In this document: in pieces, positions 15,581 to 25,108 of the stretch
Position numbering within the stretch: the first letter of the stretch is position 1
Layout: every line of letters starts with the position of its first letter
Assembly (NCBI GenBank): GCA_018110925.1
Contig: JAGAZJ010000005.1
Span: 1 to 44,212 of the forward strand
From: Oscillospiraceae bacterium
GTDB lineage: Bacteria > Bacillota > Clostridia > Oscillospirales > Ruminococcaceae
Direction of reading: 5' to 3'
DNA: 44,212 bases
Translations under genes and position numbers: made by a program
Notes under the pieces: model-generated
What the model was told of the DNA's origin: nothing
What the model saw: only the letters and a program-made list of their open reading frames with translations
Databases searched by the model: none

Positions 15581-15619
15581 ACACGCTGTATACGGTCTTC
15601 GTATACAGCGTGTTTTTTT
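15581..15619 (+). terminator. Strong terminator of the tRNA operon
   Basis: A perfect stem of about 14 bp with a 5-nt loop followed by seven T. It also lies just past the stop codon of the convergent ygiQ gene and may serve it weakly. Confidence 0.92.
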
Positions 15620-15642
15620 GTCTGTTTTCGGGACGGATACGG

Positions 15643-17577
15643 TCATCGCTTATTACCCCTGCCGTGCCTGCCTTTCTGATTGCGGGGGGCACTGCGGCCG
15701 CCCTGAGTCTTGCGCCTGTCGTTCCGCTGTTCAAGGTTCTGCTCACGGGTGTACTGTGCATCGGGCATCACGAGCTTGCCCTCGCCGTGTCCGATAAGGT
15801 CACGTCTGCCTGCCTTGATGAGCGCTTCTATCACCCTGCGGCGGTTCTCGGGCTTGTAGTACTGGAGCAGGACACGCTGCATAGCCTTCTCTGCGGGATC
15901 TTTCGCCACATATACGGGTTCAAGGGTATACGGGTCGAGCCCGGTGTAAAACATACAGGTCGATATCGTTCCCGGCGTGGGGTAAAAATCCTGCACCTGC
16001 TCGGGGTGTATCTTGTTCTCTTTTAAAAACATCGCCAGCTTCACGGCGTCCGACAGCTTCGAGCCCGGGTGCGATGACATCAGATACGGCACGAGATACT
16101 GTTCAAGATGACGGCGCTTGGTCACCTCATAAAAACGCTTCTGGAAGCGCTTGTAAGCCTCGATATGCGGCTTGCCCATCTTATCGAGCACCGCCGCCGA
16201 GCAATGCTCGGGAGCCACTTTCAGCTGACCGCTGATGTGATGCTCTATAAGCTCATTCATGAACTCATCGTCCTTGTCCTCTATAAGATAGTCGTATCTT
16301 ATACCCGAGCGCACGAATACCTTCTTCACACCGGGCAGTGTCCTGAGCTTTCGCAGTATATCCAGATATTCCCTGTGATCTACATTAAGATTTCTGCACG
16401 GCTCGGGAGCAAGACATTTGCGACCCTTGCACAGACCGCTTTTGAGCTGTTTTTCACAGGATGGGCCGCGGAAGTTCGCCGTAGGACCTCCCACGTCGTG
16501 TATATAGCCCTTGAAGCCTTTCATCTGCGTGAGCTTCTTTGCCTCTTCGATTATAGACTCCTCACTGCGGCAAGTGACACGCCTGCCCTGATGCAGTGCT
16601 ATGGAGCAGAAATTACAGAAGCCGAAGCAGCCCCTGTTGTGGGTTATGGAGAACTGCACTTCCTTTATGGAGGGGACACCGCCCTCGCTCTCATAGCAAG
16701 GATGGTATGTGCGCTCATAGGGCAGTGAATAGACAAGATCCAGCTCCTCCGTGGTAAGAGATACCGCAGGAGGGTTCTGCACGAGCATCTTGTTTCTCTG
16801 CCGCTGTATGATAGTTTTGCCGTAGACCTCATCCTGCCAGTCATACTGTATGCGGCACGCCTTGGCATACTGCTCCTTGTCGGCAGATACCTCTGCAAAG
16901 GACGGGCACTGTACCGCACCGAACGGTGTCTCACGGGGATCACACAGGTAACATGTGCCGCGGACATCTCTTATGGAATGTACATCTTCGCCGTTTCTCA
17001 GCCTGTCTGCAAGCTCGATGACAGAGTGCTCCCCCATGCCGTACATGAGTATATCAGCGCCGGAGTCCGCCAGCACCGACTCCATAACGGTGTCTTTCCA
17101 GTAATCGTAATGGGCAAAGCGTCTGAGCGATACCTCCAGCCCTCCGCACAGCACGGGTACCTCGGGCGCCGCCGCACGGCACATTTTGCAGTACACGGTG
17201 GCCGCACGGTCAGGACGTCTGCCCGCCTTGCCTCCCGGGGAATACATATCCTCGGAGCGCTTCTTTTTTGCCACTGTATAATGGGCGACCATGGAATCTA
17301 TATTTCCTGCGGTGACGAGCCATGCCAGTCTCGGTGTACCGAGCCTCATGACGCTTTTGGGGTCGGAAACATCGGGCTGGGCGATTATCCCAACGGTATA
17401 TCCGTTGTATTCGAGCAGACGTGATATTATCGCCGCGCCGAAGCTCGGATGATCCACATAGGCATCGCCTATTATATACACAAAATCGAGCCTGTCAATA
17501 CCACGCTCGTCCATATCTTTTCTGCTTATCGGCATAAACATCCCGTGATCACCCTCGTCCGGATTATCTGTGAGCAT
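15643..17577 (-). CDS. ygiQ: YgiQ-family radical SAM protein
   Basis: A 644-residue protein of the YgiQ family (usual 600-720). The N-terminal part ('FVYIIGDAYVDHPSFGAAII', 'YTVGIIAQPD') is the B12-binding-like N-terminal domain, and the radical SAM core has Cys317, Cys321 and Cys324 (CFGFCNFC). Further conserved parts are 'YIHDVGGPTANFRGPSCEKQ' and 'LKVAPEHCSAAVLDKMGKP'. The C-terminus is basic and Gly/Arg/Gln-rich. The substrate of this family is not established. GGAGCAGGAG precedes this ATG; an alternative start twelve codons later (17541) has a weaker site. Divergent from the topoisomerase gene with its own promoter. Confidence 0.93.
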   Translation of the reverse strand: MLTDNPDEGDHGMFMPISRKDMDERGIDRLDFVYIIGDAYVDHPSFGAAIISRLLEYNGYTVGIIAQPDVSDPKSVMRLGTPRLAWLVTAGNIDSMVAHYTVAKKKRSEDMYSPGGKAGRRPDRAATVYCKMCRAAAPEVPVLCGGLEVSLRRFAHYDYWKDTVMESVLADSGADILMYGMGEHSVIELADRLRNGEDVHSIRDVRGTCYLCDPRETPFGAVQCPSFAEVSADKEQYAKACRIQYDWQDEVYGKTIIQRQRNKMLVQNPPAVSLTTEELDLVYSLPYERTYHPCYESEGGVPSIKEVQFSITHNRGCFGFCNFCSIALHQGRRVTCRSEESIIEEAKKLTQMKGFKGYIHDVGGPTANFRGPSCEKQLKSGLCKGRKCLAPEPCRNLNVDHREYLDILRKLRTLPGVKKVFVRSGIRYDYLIEDKDDEFMNELIEHHISGQLKVAPEHCSAAVLDKMGKPHIEAYKRFQKRFYEVTKRRHLEQYLVPYLMSSHPGSKLSDAVKLAMFLKENKIHPEQVQDFYPTPGTISTCMFYTGLDPYTLEPVYVAKDPAEKAMQRVLLQYYKPENRRRVIEALIKAGRRDLIGHGEGKLVMPDAQYTREQNLEQRNDRRKTQGGRSAPRNQKGRHGRGNKR

Positions 17578-17597
17578 CTCCTGCTCCGTTCGGATTA

Positions 17598-17626
17598 ATT
17601 ATACTATATGCCGTCAAAAAAGTCAA
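17598..17626 (-). promoter_or_regulatory. Promoter of ygiQ
   Basis: On the minus strand TTGACT, 17-nt spacer, TATAAT. Confidence 0.8.
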
Positions 17627-17645
17627 TGCGTTGCGTAAACGGTAT

Positions 17646-17674
17646 TTGACAACTACTTGCAAAAGTGCTATAAT
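17646..17674 (+). promoter_or_regulatory. Promoter of the topoisomerase A-subunit gene
   Basis: TTGACA, 17-nt spacer, TATAAT, perfect consensus; starts only 20 bp from the divergent ygiQ -35. Confidence 0.9.
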
Positions 17675-17706
17675 ATGTCAGGATAAAAGCGTAAAGGAGC
17701 AGGGAT

Positions 17707-19941
17707 ATGCCTAAGAAAAGATCATCAACGCCAAAGTCCGCAAAGCCCAAGCAGAACGCATATATCGCAGGCAGCGGAGAAGTGGTGGAGGAACATATTA
17801 CAGACACGCTCGTGACAAACTATATGCCCTATGCTGTGAGCGTCATAGTGTCAAGAGCCTTGCCTGAGATAGACGGCTTCAAGCCGTCCCACAGAAAGCT
17901 CCTTTATACCATGTATAAGATGGGGCTTTTAAACGGCAACAAGACTAAATCGGCAAACATCGTCGGTCAGACCATGAAGCTCAATCCTCACGGCGACCAG
18001 GCGATATATGATACCATGGTCAGACTTGCAAGGGGCAATGAGGCACTCCTGCATCCCTATGTGGAGAGCAAGGGGAACTTCGGCAAGGCGTATTCAAGGG
18101 ATATGGCGTATGCCGCTCCCCGTTACACCGAGGCAAAGCTCGAACCTATCTGTGCAGAGCTTTTCAGGGATATAGACAAGGAAACGGTTGACTTTGTGCC
18201 GAACTATGACAATGAGACCACCGAGCCGACACTGTTCCCGACCACGTTCCCGAATATACTTGTAAACAACAATATGGGCATCGCAGTGTCTATGGCAAGC
18301 AATGTGTGCTCTTTTAATCTGAAGGAGATATGCGAAGCGACTATCGGGCTCATAAAGAACCCCGACTTCAATATATCCTCCGTGGTAAAGGGACCCGATT
18401 TCCCCGGCGGCGGTTTTATCATATATGATGAGGCCGAGATGGAGAAGATATTCCGCACGGGCAGGGGACAGGTCAAGGTGCGCTCCAAGTACAACTACGA
18501 CAAGGACGACAACTGTATAGAGATAACCGAGATACCCCCCACGACCACCATCGAGCAGATAAAGGACAAGATAGTGGAGCTTGCGAAGAACGGCAAGGTG
18601 CGTGAGATAAACTATATCCGTGACGAGTCGGATCTGAACGGTCTGAAAATAGCGATAGACCTGAAAAGAGGGACAGACCCGGATGCACTGATGAAAAAAC
18701 TGTACCGCATGACACCGCTCCAGGACACATACTCCTGCAACTTCAACATCCTCATCGCCGGATATCCCAAGGTGATGGGCGTTTATGAGATACTGACGGA
18801 GTGGACGGCATTCCGCAGGGGCTGTGTGGAAAGGCGTGTATACTTTGAGCTCACCAAGAAAAAGGACAAACTGCATCTGCTGTACGGTCTGAAAAAGATA
18901 CTGCTCGACATAGACAAGGCGGTGAAGATAGTCAGGGAGACTGAGGAGGAATCTGAGGTAGTGCCCAATCTCATGATAGGCTTCGGCATAGATGAGATAC
19001 AGGCCGAATATGTGGCAGAGATAAAGCTCAGACACCTCAACCGTGAGTACATAGTCAACCGCATATCCGAGACTGAACAGCTCGAAAAAGACATAAAGGA
19101 AATGCAGGATACCCTGAATGACCGCAGGAAGATATATGAGATAATCATATCCGAGCTGAAGGAAGTAATAAAGAAATACTCCCAGCCGAGGAGAAGTATG
19201 TTCTGCTTCCCCGATGACGAGGAGGAAAGCATAGTTGAGGATGATACGCCCGATTATCCCGTAAACCTGTTCTTCACCAAGGAAGGATATTTCAAGAAGA
19301 TAACGCCGCAGAGCCTTAGAATGTCGGGTGAGCAGAAACTCAAAGAGGGCGACAGTATAGAGTGTGCGGTGGAAGCTACCAACAAGACAGAGCTTCTGTT
19401 CTTTACCGATAAGGCGAGGGTGTACAAGACCACAGCCGCAGAATTCCCCGATACAAAGGCATCCGTCATGGGTGAGTATGTGCCCGTCAAGCTGTCGTTT
19501 GAGAGCGACGAGAATGTCTTTGCAATGGTCCCCACAACGGATTATGAGGGCTTTCTGATAGCTGTGTTTGAGAACGGCAAGACCGCAAAGATACCTCTTT
19601 CCTCATATGCCACCAAAACGAACCGCAAGCGCCTTACCAGCGCATATTCGGACAAGTCGCCCCTTGTGAAGCTCATATATGTGCGTGACAATGCGGACAT
19701 AGCTCTAATATCCTCAAGGGGACGCATGGTAATATTCAACACGGCACTGATACTCCCCAAGGCGGCGAGAGATACCATAGGCGTGCAGACCATGACCCTT
19801 AAATCGGGGGCAAAGGTGGAAAAGGCATGGGTGCTCACTCCCGAGGAGCTTGAAAAGTACAGCCGCTATTATGTAAAGAACGTGCCTGTAACGGGTCTTA
19901 TCGCAAAGGGCGTGGACGACCCCGACCAACTGACGCTCTGA
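17707..19941 (+). CDS. parC: Type IIA topoisomerase A subunit, ParC-like
   Basis: A 744-residue DNA-cleaving subunit. After a basic N-terminal tail (1-20) comes the winged-helix/tower part with 'ALPEIDGFKPSHRKLLYTMY', 'PHGDQAIYDTMVRLA' and the catalytic tyrosine Tyr140 in AAPRYTEAKL. A coiled-coil hinge spans about 390-480, followed by a short beta-pinwheel C-terminal domain of about 240 residues. No GyrA-box (QRRGGxG-like) is visible, so a decatenating topoisomerase IV role fits better than gyrase. AAAGGAG precedes the ATG. The ATPase partner (ParE) is not encoded in this window; the upstream gene is the divergent ygiQ. Confidence 0.9.
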   Translation: MPKKRSSTPKSAKPKQNAYIAGSGEVVEEHITDTLVTNYMPYAVSVIVSRALPEIDGFKPSHRKLLYTMYKMGLLNGNKTKSANIVGQTMKLNPHGDQAIYDTMVRLARGNEALLHPYVESKGNFGKAYSRDMAYAAPRYTEAKLEPICAELFRDIDKETVDFVPNYDNETTEPTLFPTTFPNILVNNNMGIAVSMASNVCSFNLKEICEATIGLIKNPDFNISSVVKGPDFPGGGFIIYDEAEMEKIFRTGRGQVKVRSKYNYDKDDNCIEITEIPPTTTIEQIKDKIVELAKNGKVREINYIRDESDLNGLKIAIDLKRGTDPDALMKKLYRMTPLQDTYSCNFNILIAGYPKVMGVYEILTEWTAFRRGCVERRVYFELTKKKDKLHLLYGLKKILLDIDKAVKIVRETEEESEVVPNLMIGFGIDEIQAEYVAEIKLRHLNREYIVNRISETEQLEKDIKEMQDTLNDRRKIYEIIISELKEVIKKYSQPRRSMFCFPDDEEESIVEDDTPDYPVNLFFTKEGYFKKITPQSLRMSGEQKLKEGDSIECAVEATNKTELLFFTDKARVYKTTAAEFPDTKASVMGEYVPVKLSFESDENVFAMVPTTDYEGFLIAVFENGKTAKIPLSSYATKTNRKRLTSAYSDKSPLVKLIYVRDNADIALISSRGRMVIFNTALILPKAARDTIGVQTMTLKSGAKVEKAWVLTPEELEKYSRYYVKNVPVTGLIAKGVDDPDQLTL

Positions 19942-19959
19942 TGCCGAAAGGATAATGAT

Positions 19960-20535
19960 ATGAAGATAAACATCCCTTTCACGGGTCTTGCGGTAGACCC
20001 CGAGAATATAAAAAAGCACTTTGATACCGTGAACAAGCACCGCTTATATGTTTGTATGCACTGTTTCAAGGCAGGCATATACTGGCAGGGGCTCACTCAC
20101 GACCTGTCGAAGTATTCACCCGAGGAATTCCTTGTGAGCGCCTCTATGTATCAGGGCACACGCAGTCCCAACGAGGGGGAGCGTGAGGACAAGGGATACA
20201 GCCTTGCATGGATGCACCACAAGGGCAGGAACAAGCACCACTTTGAATACTGGACAGACTATGACCCTGCCACACGGAAGATGTCACCCGTCAAGATGCC
20301 CCTTATATATGTGATCGAGATGTTCTGCGACAGAGTTGCCGCAAGCAAGGTGTATATGGGCGATGCCTACAATGACGGCTGTCCGCTGGCGTATTTTGAT
20401 AAGGGCAGACATACCAGGATGATACACCCGACGACGTCAAAGCTGCTTGAAAAGCTCCTCATCATGCTTCGTGACAGGGGAGAGGAATACACCTTTGCAT
20501 ACATAAGACAGCTCATGAGAAAATCAAGATCGTAA
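19960..20535 (+). CDS. DUF5662-like protein
   Basis: A 191-residue soluble protein with many His and Asp residues: 'HRLYVCMHCFKAGIYWQGLTHD', 'AWMHHKGRNKHHFEYWTDY'. I recognise it as DUF5662-like, a family without a known reaction; the clustered His/Asp suggests metal binding. It follows the topoisomerase gene by 18 nt with AAAGGA before its ATG, so the two are co-transcribed and end at the terminator at 20549-20589. Confidence 0.78.
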   Translation: MKINIPFTGLAVDPENIKKHFDTVNKHRLYVCMHCFKAGIYWQGLTHDLSKYSPEEFLVSASMYQGTRSPNEGEREDKGYSLAWMHHKGRNKHHFEYWTDYDPATRKMSPVKMPLIYVIEMFCDRVAASKVYMGDAYNDGCPLAYFDKGRHTRMIHPTTSKLLEKLLIMLRDRGEEYTFAYIRQLMRKSRS

Positions 20536-20548
20536 ACGTGCTGATATC

Positions 20549-20589
20549 AAATGCCTCCATGCGTTTTTGACACATGGAGGCATTTTTTT
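20549..20589. terminator. Bidirectional terminator
   Basis: A perfect 11-bp stem (20551-20561 with 20573-20583) followed by seven T on the plus strand and preceded by AAA; it separates the convergent DUF5662 and aldo/keto reductase genes. Confidence 0.88.
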
Positions 20590-20598
20590 CTCATTATA

Positions 20599-21621
20599 TC
20601 ATATGCTCACTCTGCCTGCGAGTATGTCCTTGTAGTCCGCAAGGTTCTTTCTCAGAAGCGAGGGTATGTTCAGTTCGTAGGGACATCGTTCAATACAGGC
20701 ACCGCAGTCAACGCAGTTCTCCACCTTCATCATCTCTCCCTGCCAGTAGGGAGACAGCCACACGTCGGAGGGGGCACGCCGCACCATCTGCGACATCCTT
20801 GCGCACTGGTTTATTATGATGTTCGCCGTACACGGTGCGCAGTATCCGCAGCCGCGGCAGAATTCACCGAGAAGTTCCGCTCTGTCACGCTCTATGAGCG
20901 CCTTTACCTCATCGATATACTCCGCATCATTTTCAAAGAATCCGAGCCATTCGTCCAGCTCGCTCTCACGCTGTATGCCCCATATGGGCAGAACATTGTA
21001 CTGCGACATGAACGCCATGCACGCCTGGGAGTTGGTGAGCAGTCCGCCCGACAGACCCTTCATTGCGATAAAGCCGATGCCGTTCTGCTCGCATTTATTT
21101 ACCAGTGCTGTGTCCCTGTCCGATGCGAGATATGAGAACGGGAACTGGAGCGTCTCATACAGACCGCTGTCTGCGATCTCCTCCGCTATGCCTATCTTGT
21201 GCGCTGTTATGCCGATGTGGAGTATCTTGCCCTGCTTTTTGGATTCGGCCAGAGCCTCATACATCCCCGTGCCGTCGTCGGGGCGGTAGCACTGAGACAC
21301 ACAATGGAGCTGATATATGTCCAGGTGGTCTGTCCTGAGATTTCTGAGCGTGGTGTCAAGGTCTTTGCGCAGTTCATCGGGAGTCTTTGCCATCGTCTTT
21401 GAGGCGATGTATACTCTGTCACGCATACCCTCAAAGGCGATGCCCAGCTTTTCTTCGCTGTCGGAATAAGCCCTTGCGGTGTCAAAGAAGGTCATGCCGC
21501 CTTCATAGGCACGGCGGAGCAGCTTCACCGCCTGTGCGGTATCCACTCTCTGGACGGGGAGCGCACCGAAAGCGTTCTGCGGAGTGGTGATGCCTGTTTT
21601 GCCAAGAGTGATAGTTTTCAT
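20599..21621 (-). CDS. Aldo/keto reductase with C-terminal 4Fe-4S clusters
   Basis: Residues 1 to about 250 form an AKR barrel with the catalytic set visible: Asp and Tyr in 'FFDTARAYSDSEEKLG', Lys in 'YIASKTM', His in 'IYQLHCVSQ'. The C-terminal part adds cysteine clusters (CRGCGYCAPC and CVDCGACIERC), typical of ferredoxin-like 4Fe-4S sites in this bacterial AKR subgroup. Substrate unknown; electrons may come from ferredoxin or NAD(P)H. AAAGGATAA precedes the ATG. It is the last gene of the fbp operon, 51 nt after the GH16 stop. Confidence 0.92.
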   Translation of the reverse strand: MKTITLGKTGITTPQNAFGALPVQRVDTAQAVKLLRRAYEGGMTFFDTARAYSDSEEKLGIAFEGMRDRVYIASKTMAKTPDELRKDLDTTLRNLRTDHLDIYQLHCVSQCYRPDDGTGMYEALAESKKQGKILHIGITAHKIGIAEEIADSGLYETLQFPFSYLASDRDTALVNKCEQNGIGFIAMKGLSGGLLTNSQACMAFMSQYNVLPIWGIQRESELDEWLGFFENDAEYIDEVKALIERDRAELLGEFCRGCGYCAPCTANIIINQCARMSQMVRRAPSDVWLSPYWQGEMMKVENCVDCGACIERCPYELNIPSLLRKNLADYKDILAGRVSI

Positions 21622-21672
21622 ATATTATCCTTTCAGTTGTCTGAAAATGTATGCACGAAAAGTCACCGCACG

Positions 21673-22473
21673 TTACTTTCCCCGTGCGTATACCCTCACA
21701 TAGTCTGCCTTCATGCTGTCGGGGAGCCTTTCCTCATCGGGTATATCCACCCATGAGCCTGTTTCGGCGGTCACCTTGATATAGAGCGGCACTTCACAGG
21801 TGCCCTGTGCCGCCTTTGCATCGGTGCGCCAGCTCTCTCTGCCGTCGATATAGAAGACATATTCCTCCTCTGTCCACAAGAGCCCGAATGTGTGGAACTT
21901 ACCGTCATACACATCGGCATCGACAGTCTTTCCCTCGGAGCGGTGCGCCGCACCGTATCCGTCCCAGTGGAGAGTGTGCTGTATTTGCTTCTGCTCACAG
22001 TACGGGGATTCGTATATGTCTATCTCGGTGCCGTTTCTGCCGCCCCCTGATTCATTGGCGACGCTGTCATTGTGAAGCCAGAATGCAGTCCAGTAGCCGG
22101 GTATGGTGTTTACCGAGCAGCATATCTCATAGTAGCCGTATGCCTGCTCAAATCTGCCCTTTGTCCTGACACCGCCCGAGATATATCTTTCGCCGGTCTT
22201 GTCGATGGCTATTATGAGACATCCGCCGTCAACATATGACATGGAGTCGTCCCAGTAGTTGTCCATATCCTGTCGGTGTTGCTGTGGGCATCTCTCCCAC
22301 TTTGACGGGTCAAGCTCATTCCCATCAAATTCATCGTCAAAGGTCATGTGATATGCCTGACCGTCGATGTACAGCGTGCCGTCATCTGCGGTAAAAAAGC
22401 CCTTGTCGGGTATCTCTGTGCCGTGTGTAAGAGTCATAAGTGCTGTGATAAAAGCGATAACGGAACTATCCAT
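21673..22473 (-). CDS. GH16 beta-glucanase-like glycoside hydrolase
   Basis: A 266-residue GH16 protein. The core runs from 'TFDDEFDGNELDPSKWER' to 'ADYVRVYARG'. The catalytic motif ExDxxE is Glu150, Asp152, Glu155 in GTEIDIYE. The aromatic 'GYWTAFWLH' and 'HTFGLLWTEEEYVFYIDGRE' are family hallmarks. GH16 enzymes cut beta-1,3/1,4-glucans such as laminarin or lichenan. The N-terminus has a short hydrophobic stretch (about 4-17) but no positive residues before it, so export is uncertain. GGAGG precedes the ATG, 12 nt after the flavodoxin stop. Confidence 0.9.
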   Translation of the reverse strand: MDSSVIAFITALMTLTHGTEIPDKGFFTADDGTLYIDGQAYHMTFDDEFDGNELDPSKWERCPQQHRQDMDNYWDDSMSYVDGGCLIIAIDKTGERYISGGVRTKGRFEQAYGYYEICCSVNTIPGYWTAFWLHNDSVANESGGGRNGTEIDIYESPYCEQKQIQHTLHWDGYGAAHRSEGKTVDADVYDGKFHTFGLLWTEEEYVFYIDGRESWRTDAKAAQGTCEVPLYIKVTAETGSWVDIPDEERLPDSMKADYVRVYARGK

Positions 22474-22485
22474 ACCGAGCCTCCG

Positions 22486-23109
22486 TTATTTGCCGTCGGG
22501 GAAGGATGTAAAGAAGCTGTGCTCGTTTTCGGGCAGACCGTACCGCTCCTTTGCGAGCCCTATCGCTTTTATCATGAAGACCATGTTGCGAGCAAGGTTC
22601 CTCATGGTCTGGAGACCCTCAAGGTCTTTTTTTACATCCTCTGCGGTGAAGCCGTGAACCTGATTCCAGTAGGTGGATGAAGCCACGGGCATCTCGGATA
22701 TGGTGAAGTATTTGTTCAGTACGTCGAATGAAGCTGTGTTGCCTCCCCTGCGGCAGCTGACAACTGCCGCTCCGACTTTCATCTGCTTTGGGAATGATGA
22801 GCTGTAAAACAGCCTGTCAAGGAATGAGAGAAGTGTGCCGTTGGGTGAGCCGTAATACACGGGGCTGCCGATGACAAGGCCGTCTGCCTCTCTGAATTTA
22901 TCGGCGGTCTCGTTAACCAAGTCGTCAAATACGCATTTTCCCCTCTCACCGCAGGTGTTGCAGGATATGCATCCTCTTATGTCCTTGTTTCCGACGTGGA
23001 TAAGCTCCGTCTGCGCACCCTCGGATTCAAAGATCTTTATCATCTCGTCGAGAGCGGCTGCGGTACATCCGTTTGAATGGGGGCTTCCGTTAATGACAAG
23101 TATTTTCAT
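22486..23109 (-). CDS. Flavodoxin-fold NAD(P)H-dependent FMN reductase / iron-sulfur flavoprotein-like
   Basis: A 207-residue protein starting 'MKILVINGSPHSNGCTAAALD', the FMN-phosphate loop of the NADPH-dependent FMN reductase family. A compact cysteine motif (CISCNTCGERGKC, about 47-59) is the type found in iron-sulfur flavoproteins and related reductases. 'VIGSPVYYGSPNG' is the second flavin loop. It transfers electrons through FMN; its partner is unknown. AAGGAGG precedes the ATG. Second gene of the fbp operon, 22 nt after fbp. Confidence 0.92.
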   Translation of the reverse strand: MKILVINGSPHSNGCTAAALDEMIKIFESEGAQTELIHVGNKDIRGCISCNTCGERGKCVFDDLVNETADKFREADGLVIGSPVYYGSPNGTLLSFLDRLFYSSSFPKQMKVGAAVVSCRRGGNTASFDVLNKYFTISEMPVASSTYWNQVHGFTAEDVKKDLEGLQTMRNLARNMVFMIKAIGLAKERYGLPENEHSFFTSFPDGK

Positions 23110-23131
23110 GCTTACCTCCTTAATGGAACAG

Positions 23132-25072
23132 TCATGTGCGGTGTTCCTTTATCTCGCCCGAACGGTAGGCTCTGAGCAGGGCACGCAGGTCGTTTATCTG
23201 CGACAGAAGCTCCTCGCCCTCGTCGGTATCGCATATGTTGGCACGGTGCGGCAGTTTTTCCACAAGATGTATGGTGGGTGTGAGCTCGCTCTCACCCGCA
23301 ATGAACGGCTTGTGTTCGGCAAGGTTCAGGCTGTGGGAATCATATATCAGCGTATATCCTGCAATGCCCGTAGCTGTCTGGTATGCCTTTGAGATGCCGC
23401 CGTCTATGACAAACAGCCTGCCCCCTGCCTTCACGGGGCTCTCGCCGTTTTTGATCTTGACGGGTACATGACCGTTGATGATGTGCCCCTTTTCGGGGTC
23501 AAGACCGAACATGGAGAGTATCCGTCCGCATACCTCCGCTTTTTCCGAGAAGTGGTAGTATGCGTTGTAGTTCTCTTTGTGGAGAGCTTTTTCCGCAAGA
23601 AAGTATCTCTCGAAAAATGCCATCTTGTCCTTGCCGTAGAGGGGAGAGACAGGCCCGCACCACAGATACCACATCAGGTCTGCGGCGTATTCCTTGCCGC
23701 TTGTGTCGGTATCGCTGTCCTGAGAGAAATATGCCCTGTTTGTCATTTCGTTGAGCTTGTCGAGAAGCTCCCTGCCAGAGTATTCCTCACCCTCTATATC
23801 CATGCTCATAAGGTCTTCGTTCTCATCAAGGGGTATGCACCCGTGAAAGAGCAGATTGCCGTTTATCACCTTGTACATAGAGCCCTTTGAGAACAGAAAT
23901 CCAATGTGTTCTCTCAGTCTTTCACTGTGCATAAAGGAGTTGGTGAGCACCGTCATAAGCTCCTTTTCGCCGTCGGTGAGCTCCAGCGGTGCATCGGGAG
24001 AAACAGTGGGGAACGATGTGTCTGTCAGGGTGTATGCTTCACCGTCTATTGTGACAGTGCCGTTTTTGAAGTCGGTCTTTCTGAATATGTCCCGTTCCTC
24101 CATGCCCCATTCGGGATGACGCTCTATGAGCTGACCTTCAAGCTTCAGCTGTATTATGGTTATAGCCTTGTGCATCTTGGCCGCAAGGCCTGCATCAACA
24201 GGGTCATAGATATTGTCGTCAAGGGTGTGGGGCATAAAGAGCGTACAGTCATCGTCCTTGTAGACCTCACCCGCAAACACCGCAAGGGCACGGAGATTGA
24301 GCCCGTAACCGTCTTCAAGCACGTCAAAGTTGTTGTATCTCATAGATATGCGTATCACGTTTGCGATAAGCGCCTGATTGCCCGATGCCGCACCTATCCA
24401 TGATATGTCGTGGTTGCCCCACTGGATGTCAACATCGTGCATCTTCATCAGTTCGTCCATAATGAGGTCTGCTCTCGGACCCCTGTCGTATATATCGCCG
24501 ATTATATGAAGTTTGTCTATGGCAAGTGACTGTATCAGGGCGCAGAGAGAACGTATAAATCTGTCCGCAATGCCCGTGTCGAGTATGGTCGAGATTATCT
24601 CATCATAGTAATAATCCTTCACCACGTCATCGGTGACATTCAGAAGCTCATCGAGGATATACACCATATCCTTCGGTATGCTGCTCCTGACCCGTGAGCG
24701 GGGGTATTTTGCCGACACCGCCTCACAGACCAGTATCAGTCTGTATATGGTCAGCCTGCGCCATTCATCGGTGAGCGAGCCGTTGTTTTTCAGGCGTTTG
24801 AGCTGTTTGTCGGGATAGTAGATAAGATATGCCAGCGCCTCACGCTCTGTGCTGGATACTGTCTTGCCCAGCGTGCGGTCTATCTTTATCTTTATCATGC
24901 CCGATGCGCTTTTGAGCATATGCGAGAATGCCTCGTACTCTCCGTGCATATCGCTGAAAAAATACTCCGTGCCCTTCGGCAGACTGCGCACGGCGGAAAG
25001 ATCCACTATCTTGCTTGCCGCGCTCTCTATCGTCGGGAATTCCTTGGCGAGCAGGTGAAGATATTTGTCCAT
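23132..25072 (-). CDS. fbp: Fructose-1,6-bisphosphatase, class III
   Basis: A 646-residue enzyme close to the usual length of the Firmicutes class III form (about 640-670). Metallophosphatase motifs are visible: 'FFSDMHGEYEAF' near 37-48, 'IIGDIYDRGPRAD', 'IQWGNHDISWIGAA', and late 'GHIINGHVPVK'. It releases phosphate from fructose 1,6-bisphosphate in gluconeogenesis. A good promoter (25109-25137) and a GGGGGG ribosome site precede the ATG. It leads an operon with a flavodoxin-like gene, a GH16 glucanase and an Fe-S aldo/keto reductase. Confidence 0.96.
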   Translation of the reverse strand: MDKYLHLLAKEFPTIESAASKIVDLSAVRSLPKGTEYFFSDMHGEYEAFSHMLKSASGMIKIKIDRTLGKTVSSTEREALAYLIYYPDKQLKRLKNNGSLTDEWRRLTIYRLILVCEAVSAKYPRSRVRSSIPKDMVYILDELLNVTDDVVKDYYYDEIISTILDTGIADRFIRSLCALIQSLAIDKLHIIGDIYDRGPRADLIMDELMKMHDVDIQWGNHDISWIGAASGNQALIANVIRISMRYNNFDVLEDGYGLNLRALAVFAGEVYKDDDCTLFMPHTLDDNIYDPVDAGLAAKMHKAITIIQLKLEGQLIERHPEWGMEERDIFRKTDFKNGTVTIDGEAYTLTDTSFPTVSPDAPLELTDGEKELMTVLTNSFMHSERLREHIGFLFSKGSMYKVINGNLLFHGCIPLDENEDLMSMDIEGEEYSGRELLDKLNEMTNRAYFSQDSDTDTSGKEYAADLMWYLWCGPVSPLYGKDKMAFFERYFLAEKALHKENYNAYYHFSEKAEVCGRILSMFGLDPEKGHIINGHVPVKIKNGESPVKAGGRLFVIDGGISKAYQTATGIAGYTLIYDSHSLNLAEHKPFIAGESELTPTIHLVEKLPHRANICDTDEGEELLSQINDLRALLRAYRSGEIKEHRT

Positions 25073-25108
25073 ATGTTACCCCCCTGACGTGTGTTGTGTT
25101 TTATGTTA

